Assembly (NCBI GenBank): GCA_945905915.1 | Contig: CAMDQL010000022.1 | Span: forward strand, 1 to 22,629 | From: Flavobacterium psychrophilum | GTDB taxonomy: Bacteria > Bacteroidota > Bacteroidia > Flavobacteriales > Flavobacteriaceae | Direction of reading: 5' to 3' | Length of the DNA: 22,629 nucleotides | Part shown: positions 16,639 through 22,629 of the stretch, piece after piece | Layout of the letters: each line of letters opens with the position of its first letter | Numbering within the stretch: the first letter of the stretch is position 1 | The notes under the pieces: generated by a model | What the model saw: only the letters and a program-made list of their open reading frames with translations | What the model was told of the DNA's origin: nothing | Databases searched by the model: none | Position numbers and translations under genes: made by a program

Positions 16639-17151
16639 ATGAAAACATTAAAATTACTTTCGCTAATTATTTTAATCGCTTTATCATCTTGTAGTTCGGT
16701 AAGAGTAAATGCCGATTATGATAAAAAAGTTAGTTTCACAAATTACAAATCATACGCTTACTTAAAAAGCGGCATAGATAAAGCTGAAATTTCAGATTTG
16801 GATAAAAAACGAATTCTTAATGCTATTGACGAAATAATGTCTGCAAAAGGTCTTTCAAAATTAGACACTCCAGATGTATTAATTAGCATTTTCACAAAAG
16901 AAAGAGAGCGCGTAGATGTCTATCAAAACTATGGTTTTGGCTGGGGCTGGAATCCATACTGGGGAATGGGATATTCAAATGTAACAACTACCCCTGAAGG
17001 CACTTTGTTTATTGATATTATAGATGCTAAAACTAAAAAGTTAGTTTGGCAAGGAGAAGGTAGTGGTTATCTCACAAAAAATACTGAAAAAAAAGATGCT
17101 AGAATTAAAGAATTTGTATCAAAAATTTTAAAACAATATCCTCCTAAATAA
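16639..17151 (+). CDS. DUF4136 lipoprotein
   Basis: A 170-residue lipoprotein with signal MKTLKLLSLIILIALSSC (lipidated Cys18). The mature part matches the DUF4136 pattern: VNADYDKKVSFTNYKSYAY near the start, and PDVLISIFTKERERVDVYQ in the middle. A Gly/Trp-rich loop (NYGFGWGWNPYWGMG) and GTLFIDIIDAKTKKLVWQGEGSGYL follow. The function of the family is unknown; members are envelope lipoproteins. It lies 51 bp after hutU and no clear promoter was found, so readthrough from hutU is possible. The next 222 bp (17152-17373) are very AT-rich with no gene or strong hairpin. Confidence 0.85.
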   Translation: MKTLKLLSLIILIALSSCSSVRVNADYDKKVSFTNYKSYAYLKSGIDKAEISDLDKKRILNAIDEIMSAKGLSKLDTPDVLISIFTKERERVDVYQNYGFGWGWNPYWGMGYSNVTTTPEGTLFIDIIDAKTKKLVWQGEGSGYLTKNTEKKDARIKEFVSKILKQYPPK

Positions 17152-17373
17152 GTAATAGAGAATCTTTTTATTACATATTATAAGTAAATTCAAAAAAAAT
17201 AAAGATTTAAAGCTATTTTAATTGATGCATCTATTTTTTTAATAAATGGATTTAATAGTAATGAAATTTAGCTTAATTAATTAATAATACTTTAATTTGC
17301 AGGATATTATAATTATTTATAAATAAAAATTTTAATTAAATATTTAAGTTAAAATTTCAATTAAAAAGTAGAT

Positions 17374-20300
17374 ATGCACAAACATGCGCTCACATTTTTA
17401 TTATTATTTATATTTACAAATGGATATTCTCAATATTTTTCTACACAAGGAACTGCTCAATTATCTAGTAATAATCCTGTAACCTATAGAATTACGCCAA
17501 ATTCAAATTTTACTTCTGGTTTAATAACTAATTATTTTCCGTTAGATTTATCCACCTCATTTGAATTAAATTTCGATATGAATTTTGGTTCACTTGATGG
17601 AAACGGAGCAGATGGAATGACGTTTTTTTTATCTAATTTATGTAGTCCTGGATTAACTAGTGGAGGAGGTCTTGGTATTCCTGCAGTTAATAATCTTTTG
17701 GTTGTAGAATTTGATACGTATGATAATGATATTTCAAATGGCGATATACCTCAAGACCACATTGGCATTTATAAAAGTGGTTTTCCAACCCTTTCAAACC
17801 TAATAATTCAAGGTCAAACTGCACCAGTGTGCATGCTCAATAATTGTGGAAATGTAGAAGACAATACGTTCATTCCCATCAGAATAAAATGGATTTATAC
17901 AAGTGCTACCCAACAAAAATTAGAAGTATATGTAAATGACATATTGAGAGCTACATCTACTACCGCAAACCATATAGCAAATACTTTTTTGGGAAATAAT
18001 ACCGTTTTTTGGTCCATATCAGGTTCTACAGGTGGTTTGTCAAATTTACAACAGGTTCGTTTTCCATCAATTAGTTCTTCAATTGAAGATTGTATAGGTT
18101 CAGTTGTTCCTTTATCAGCTCCATTATTAGGCTCAAATTATGTTTGGTCAAATAATTCTTCTACAACAAATAGTGCAAATTATACCATCTCATCAAGCCA
18201 ATCCGTAAATTGTTCCTATACAGATTACTGTGGTCAAACAAAAAGCATTGGTTTTAATCTATTACCTCACATAATTCCAACTCCCACTGTAGAAATAACG
18301 CAACCAGATTGCGGAACAAGTAATGGAAAAATAAAAATTTTAAGTCCTTTAAATAACTCAAGTTTACCAATTCCTACAGATTTATTTATTTCAGAAGTTT
18401 CAGATCATGATTTAGGGGCTTTAACTTACATTGAAATATATAACGGAACCGGAGCCTCTAAAAATTTAGCAAATTATAAAATCAAAATATACAATAATGG
18501 AAATACATTTACTTCATGTGATTTTCCATTATCAGGAACTTTATTAAATAATGATGTTTTTGTAATTTCTATAGGGAGCAATGTAAATCAAGGTGGCGTT
18601 ATTCCAGATTTGGTAGTTTCAACTTGCTTTGGTATAAATACAAATGACAATATTAGACTTACTTCAAACACCAATACTGAAATCGATTTATGGGGAAGAG
18701 CAGATGGTAATGATTTTACTCCAAATGATGCTGATGGATATGTTTACAGAAGATTAGTAACTGCACCGCATCCAAGTTTAATATGGAATCCTGCCGATTG
18801 GAATGCTATAGATCCGCAAGATTATTCAAATATAGGAACTTATCTTTATCAAACCAATTCTTTTGAATACAGTATTAACGGAACAAATTATCAATCAAAT
18901 GTACTTTTTACAGGTTTACCTGCTGGAAGTTATAATGTAATAGCTCATGAATTAATTTCTGGTTGCTATTCAAGTGTTTTAAATGTTCAGCTTACAGAAA
19001 TTCGGCCCGCGCAACCTACTCAAGTGAATTGTTGGGATAATTTTGTGTTCAATACTACAACTTGTACTTGGGTTAATAATGGTTCGCAACCTGCTCAACC
19101 AACTCCAATAAATTGCTGGGATAATTTTGTGTTCAATGCCACAACTTGTTTATGGAATAATACTGGTACTCAACCTGCTCAACCTGCTCAAGTGAATTGC
19201 TGGGATAATTTTGTGTTCAATGCTACAACGTGTGTTTGGAATAATATTGGTTCGCAGCCTGCTCAACCTGCTCAAGTGAATTGTTGGGATATTTTTGTGT
19301 TCAATGCTACAACTTGTTTATGGAATAATACTGGTACACAACCGGCTCAACCGGCTCAAGTGAATTGTTGGGATAATTTTGTGTTCAATACTACAACGTG
19401 TGTTTGGAATAATACGGGTACTCAACCTGCTCAACCTGCTCAAGTGAATTGTTGGGATATTTTTGTGTTCAATGCTACAACTTGTGTTTGGAATAATATA
19501 GGTTCGCAACCTGTCGCACCAACTATTATAACAACACCACCAACTTGCTTTGTAAATGCAAATGCAACAATTTCAAATTTTATTGCTATCAATACTTATG
19601 ATTTTACTCCTTCTGGACCAACAGTTAATTCAACTGGATCAATCTCTGGGATGACTTTTGGAACAAATTATACAGTTACTTCAGGAATTGGTGGTTGTAT
19701 TTCCCTGCCTTCAGCATCATTCAGTATTAATGCAATTACTCCGATCTTACCAATCTTTGCTCAAGTAAATCCAGTTTGTCAAGGGGCAACGATTAACATA
19801 CCAACTAGTTCATTAAATACACCACCTATAGTTGGGGTTTGGAATTTGATTTCAAGTACAGCTAATGATGTTACTTATGAATTCACACCAAACGCAGGTC
19901 AATGTGGTTTGAATAGGACAATGACTATTGTAGTTCATCCATTACCTACAGTTATTCCAAGTGTTACTACACAGAGTTTTTGTTCGGGTGGCACAACCAA
20001 CATTAATTTGTTGAGTAATGTTGCTGGCGCTACTTTTTCATGGACTGCAACTGCTACAACTATAACGGGTCAATCTGGATCGGTTACTGGATCGGGAGCA
20101 ACTAGTATTAATCAAACACTTGTGTTAAATGCCAATCAATTATCAGCAGGTCAAGTCACCTATGTTATTGTAGCAGAAGCTAATGGTTGTTTAGGCGCAC
20201 CAGCAACTGTTGTGGTTACTGTGAATCCTATTCCAAATGTAATTGTAAGTCCAGCTTCACTAGCTCAAACCATTTGTTCAGGGCAAGCTACTAATATTTC

Positions 20301-21546
20301 GTTTTCAGGAGCTATCAATAATACGGTTTACTCTTGGAGTGTAGTAAGCAGTGTAGGTGTGAGTGGCGCATTAAACGCAAGCGGTGCAGTCATCAATCAA
20401 ATACTTACTACCACAGGATTATCTCAAGGAACTGTTGTTTATGAAGTAACGCCAAGTTTAAATGGCTGTACAGGAACTCCACAAAGAATAACAGTAACGG
20501 TAAATCCGGTTCCTGTAATTTTTGGAAGTGCAACACATCCCGATTTATGTAGTGGTGAATCTACCTTTATAAGTGTTTCAACCTTCAACGCCGCAACAGT
20601 CTTCAATTGGACAGTTGATCCTGTTGGTGTTTCAGGAGCGAGCGCAGGAACTAATTCAGGGTTATCTATAAATATAGCACAACCATTAACCACTACGGGC
20701 AATACCCGAGGTTATGTCGATTATATTATTACTCCGGTATTAACAGGCTGTCCAGGCATACCTATAACGGTGAGAGTCTATGTAGATCCATTACCAGTAG
20801 TTTCCTTAACCGATGGAACCATTTGTGTGGATGGTGCAGGAGTTCCGTTCCAAACTTACGAATTGGATTCAGGATTAAATGATGTAGATTATGATTTTGT
20901 TTGGACCTTCCAGGGCAATACAACTCCAGTCGCAACAATTCCGGGAGCAACTAGTGCAACCTATACTGCAACACAAGTAGGAACGTATACCGTTGTGGCA
21001 ACCAATAGCACTACCAATTGTGTTTCCAATATAGCCAGCGCAGTGGTAACGGCAACAAACCCTGCAACAAGCTTAACTGTAACACAGAGCGAATATTTTA
21101 GCGACAATGCAACGCTTGTAGTAACCGTAACAGGTGGCAACGGAACATTATTGTATCAATTAGATCAAGGCATATTACAAGAATCAAATATATTCACTGG
21201 AGTAAGTGCTGGAACACATGACATTACAGTAGTGGATACACAAGGATGTACTTATCTGACCCAAGAAGTATTGGTGATTGATTATCCAAAATATTTCACA
21301 CCAAACGGTGACGGTTATAACGATACATGGAACATCATTGGATTAAATCAACCCGATGCTAAATTATACATCTTTGATCGCTATGGAAAGTTATTGAAAC
21401 AACTGAGCGCAACCACAGCGAGTGAAGGATGGAATGGAATATACAACAATGAAAAATTACCATCAACCGACTATTGGTTCACACTTGATTACACAGAAAA
21501 TGGCACAAAAAAACAATTTAAAGCCCATTTTTCTTTGAAACGATAA
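17374..21546 (+). CDS. Large T9SS type B cargo protein: lectin, lamin-tail, CW-repeat and PKD-like domains (probable adhesin)
   Basis: A 1390-residue secreted protein. The signal peptide ends near NGYSQ (residue 20). Residues about 21-235 resemble an L-type (legume-like) lectin: FELNFDMNFGS, DGNGADGMTFFL, NLLVVEFDTYDND, IPIRIKWIY. Residues about 336-488 look like a lamin-tail domain (LFISEVSDHD, TYIEIYNGTG, NYKIKIYNNG, WNPADWNAID), set inside a split SprB-like module (306-326 and 496-542). Residues 544-711 are six 28-residue repeats. Residues about 712-1230 hold PKD/Ig-like modules, several starting with a QxxCxG-type motif (SFCSGG, TICSGQ, DLCSGE). The C-terminus (about 1303-1390; YFTPNGDGYNDTW, FDRYGK, GWNGIYN) is the gliding-motility-associated type B sorting domain. 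It is therefore exported by T9SS and surface-anchored or released. A weak TTAATTTG at 17292-17299 is the only -7-like sequence upstream. Confidence 0.88.
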   Translation: MHKHALTFLLLFIFTNGYSQYFSTQGTAQLSSNNPVTYRITPNSNFTSGLITNYFPLDLSTSFELNFDMNFGSLDGNGADGMTFFLSNLCSPGLTSGGGLGIPAVNNLLVVEFDTYDNDISNGDIPQDHIGIYKSGFPTLSNLIIQGQTAPVCMLNNCGNVEDNTFIPIRIKWIYTSATQQKLEVYVNDILRATSTTANHIANTFLGNNTVFWSISGSTGGLSNLQQVRFPSISSSIEDCIGSVVPLSAPLLGSNYVWSNNSSTTNSANYTISSSQSVNCSYTDYCGQTKSIGFNLLPHIIPTPTVEITQPDCGTSNGKIKILSPLNNSSLPIPTDLFISEVSDHDLGALTYIEIYNGTGASKNLANYKIKIYNNGNTFTSCDFPLSGTLLNNDVFVISIGSNVNQGGVIPDLVVSTCFGINTNDNIRLTSNTNTEIDLWGRADGNDFTPNDADGYVYRRLVTAPHPSLIWNPADWNAIDPQDYSNIGTYLYQTNSFEYSINGTNYQSNVLFTGLPAGSYNVIAHELISGCYSSVLNVQLTEIRPAQPTQVNCWDNFVFNTTTCTWVNNGSQPAQPTPINCWDNFVFNATTCLWNNTGTQPAQPAQVNCWDNFVFNATTCVWNNIGSQPAQPAQVNCWDIFVFNATTCLWNNTGTQPAQPAQVNCWDNFVFNTTTCVWNNTGTQPAQPAQVNCWDIFVFNATTCVWNNIGSQPVAPTIITTPPTCFVNANATISNFIAINTYDFTPSGPTVNSTGSISGMTFGTNYTVTSGIGGCISLPSASFSINAITPILPIFAQVNPVCQGATINIPTSSLNTPPIVGVWNLISSTANDVTYEFTPNAGQCGLNRTMTIVVHPLPTVIPSVTTQSFCSGGTTNINLLSNVAGATFSWTATATTITGQSGSVTGSGATSINQTLVLNANQLSAGQVTYVIVAEANGCLGAPATVVVTVNPIPNVIVSPASLAQTICSGQATNISFSGAINNTVYSWSVVSSVGVSGALNASGAVINQILTTTGLSQGTVVYEVTPSLNGCTGTPQRITVTVNPVPVIFGSATHPDLCSGESTFISVSTFNAATVFNWTVDPVGVSGASAGTNSGLSINIAQPLTTTGNTRGYVDYIITPVLTGCPGIPITVRVYVDPLPVVSLTDGTICVDGAGVPFQTYELDSGLNDVDYDFVWTFQGNTTPVATIPGATSATYTATQVGTYTVVATNSTTNCVSNIASAVVTATNPATSLTVTQSEYFSDNATLVVTVTGGNGTLLYQLDQGILQESNIFTGVSAGTHDITVVDTQGCTYLTQEVLVIDYPKYFTPNGDGYNDTWNIIGLNQPDAKLYIFDRYGKLLKQLSATTASEGWNGIYNNEKLPSTDYWFTLDYTENGTKKQFKAHFSLKR
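19003..19506 (+). repeat. Six tandem 84-bp repeats coding a Cys/Trp repeat stalk
   Basis: Six head-to-tail 84-bp units encode 28-residue repeats (residues 544-711). Each has the Pro/Gln-rich lead QPAQPxQ, then NCWDxFVFNxTTCxW and an Asn/Gly end. Each unit has two Cys that could form one disulfide. Units 3-6 are nearly identical; units 1 and 2 are more diverged. Units 4 and 6 share Ile in place of Asn after CWD. Confidence 0.93.
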
Positions 21547-21579
21547 AAAAAATGAGGAAGTAATTATCTGATTTTTTTT
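21545..21579 (+). terminator. Weak candidate terminator of the adhesin gene
   Basis: AAAAAAAAT pairs with ATTTTTTTT, and an imperfect inner stem GAGG/TCTG lies between, followed by T-rich sequence. It lies right after the stop codon. The stem is almost all A-T with a mismatch, so support is weak. Confidence 0.3.
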
Positions 21580-21653
21580 ATATTGAATTCACAAAATACT
21601 TTCCAACTTTCTGAAAAATTCGTAATTTTACATCAAACATCACCAATAAAATT

Positions 21654-22629
21654 ATGGAAACGCATTTTGAAAGCAATCCGTTGATTGATCGATTACCTGA
21701 ACATTTGAAGCAATTCATCAAACCACAAGTTTATGAAGATTACACTCCTATAAATCAAGCGGTTTGGAGATATGTTATGCGTAAAAATGTAGATTACCTT
21801 TCAAAAGTTGCACATAATTCTTACTCAGATGGGTTGCAAAAAACAGGTTTAGAAATCGATAATATTCCAAATATGTATGGAATGAATCGTATCTTAAAAG
21901 AGATTGGTTGGGCTGCCGTTGCTGTTGATGGTTTCATTCCTCCCAATGCTTTTATGGAATTTCAAGCGTATAACGTTTTAGTCATTGCTTGCGATATTCG
22001 CCAATTAGAACACATCGAATATACACCAGCTCCCGATATTATTCACGAAGGTGCGGGTCATGCGCCTATTATTGCAAACCCCGAATACGCAGAATATTTA
22101 AGACGATTTGGTGAAATTGGTTGTAAAGCGATTTCTTCTGCTAGAGATTACGAATTATACGAAGCCGTTCGATTATTATCTATTGTAAAAGAAGCAGAAG
22201 GTACTCCCGAAGAAGAAATTAAAAAAGCAGAAGCCCAAGTGGATTACTTACAAAACAATATGGGTGAATTGTCTGAAATGTCTAAAATTAGAAATTTACA
22301 CTGGTGGACGGTTGAATATGGCTTAATTGGAACTATTGAAGATCCAAAAATTTATGGTGCCGGTTTACTTTCGTCTATTGGAGAAAGTGCTTGGTGTATG
22401 ACCAATAATGTCAAAAAGATACCCTACGATATTTCAGCTGCGGATCAAAGTTTCGATATTACAAAGCCTCAACCTCAATTGTATGTAACACCAGATTTTG
22501 CACAATTGAGTCAAGTTTTAGAAGAGTTTGCAAATAAAATGGCATTACGAACAGGCGGTTTGTCTGGAATCAAAAAATTGATCAATTCTAATGCCCTAGG
22601 TACTATAGAATTGAGCACTGGACTACAAA
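21654..22629 (+). CDS. Aromatic amino acid hydroxylase (phenylalanine 4-monooxygenase family), N-terminal 325 codons
   Basis: A pterin- and non-haem-iron-dependent hydroxylase, probably phenylalanine to tyrosine. The frame starts METHFESNPLIDRLPEHLK and is cut by the right edge. Visible motifs are FMEFQAYNVLVIACDIR and PDIIHEGAGHAPII, with the iron ligands His131 and His136. LHWWTVEYGLIG supplies the third ligand Glu221, and GAGLLSSIGES follows. The catalytic domain starts almost at the N-terminus with no ACT regulatory domain. From memory, Bacteroidota members are about 580 residues with a C-terminal part lacking in the 260-300-residue proteobacterial PhhA. The open frame here, already past 325, agrees with that. 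A near-match TAATTTTA lies about 25 nt upstream. Confidence 0.92.
   Translation, partial: METHFESNPLIDRLPEHLKQFIKPQVYEDYTPINQAVWRYVMRKNVDYLSKVAHNSYSDGLQKTGLEIDNIPNMYGMNRILKEIGWAAVAVDGFIPPNAFMEFQAYNVLVIACDIRQLEHIEYTPAPDIIHEGAGHAPIIANPEYAEYLRRFGEIGCKAISSARDYELYEAVRLLSIVKEAEGTPEEEIKKAEAQVDYLQNNMGELSEMSKIRNLHWWTVEYGLIGTIEDPKIYGAGLLSSIGESAWCMTNNVKKIPYDISAADQSFDITKPQPQLYVTPDFAQLSQVLEEFANKMALRTGGLSGIKKLINSNALGTIELSTGLQ

Noticed and set aside
17152..17373. Possible small gene or RNA in the AT-rich gap before the adhesin gene
   Set aside because: There is no start with a credible reading frame, no strong hairpin and no clear promoter; only AT-rich sequence.
19003..19506. CRISPR-like array
   Set aside because: The repeats are contiguous 84-bp units without spacers and stay in frame in a large coding sequence, so they encode protein repeats.
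1..22629. Defence system, biosynthetic cluster or mobile island
   Set aside because: I find no nuclease, helicase, toxin-antitoxin, transposase, integrase, PKS or NRPS gene; the gene content is typical flavobacterial chromosome.

Overview
The window looks like chromosomal DNA of a flavobacterium (Bacteroidota, Flavobacteriaceae). It is AT-rich. It carries a SusC/SusD outer-membrane uptake pair, a putative porin and a type IX secretion (T9SS) type B cargo protein. Seven genes have candidate promoters of the Bacteroidota type (TTG about 19 nt upstream of TAnnTTTG). Shine-Dalgarno sequences are not evident. I find no insertion sequence, prophage, CRISPR array, tRNA or rRNA.

Layout. Positions 1-6867 are read leftward. 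A susC-susD-lipoprotein operon ends at a strong terminator (1215-1241) and is followed by a separately promoted putative porin that runs off the left edge. Positions 6937-10290 hold housekeeping genes: rnhB (+), lipB (-) converging on it, and lysS (+) divergent from lipB, ending in a clean terminator. Positions 10378-11203 encode two small exported proteins that share an LxPEQ motif. They meet the leftward operon at a bidirectional terminator. That operon (14280 to 11233) encodes an ACC deaminase/D-cysteine desulfhydrase-like PLP enzyme, a GH73-LysM lipoprotein and hemL, with overlapping stop and start codons. Rightward from 14360 come a 58-residue DUF5522 protein, a long-form urocanate hydratase (hutU), a DUF4136 lipoprotein, a 1390-residue T9SS adhesin-like protein, and the first 325 codons of an aromatic amino acid hydroxylase.

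How the genes work together. Most are unlinked core functions: RNA/DNA hybrid repair, lipoylation, lysyl-tRNA synthesis, tetrapyrrole precursor synthesis, histidine catabolism and phenylalanine hydroxylation. The surface-related genes are the SusCD set, the porin, the wall hydrolase and the adhesin.

What is unusual. I see no complete new multi-gene system. The most interesting structure is a set of short sequences with 7-bp periodicity. One lies across the rnhB/lipB stop codons, one inside the lipB reading frame, two between lipB and lysS, and one just before hutU. Their unit sequences differ but the period is the same. The in-frame lipB tract could in principle undergo frameshifting slippage. 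The adhesin is also notable: a lamin-tail domain appears inserted into a repeat-type fold, followed by six near-identical 84-bp repeats. Several genes have a -7 box so close to the ATG that their mRNAs should be nearly leaderless.
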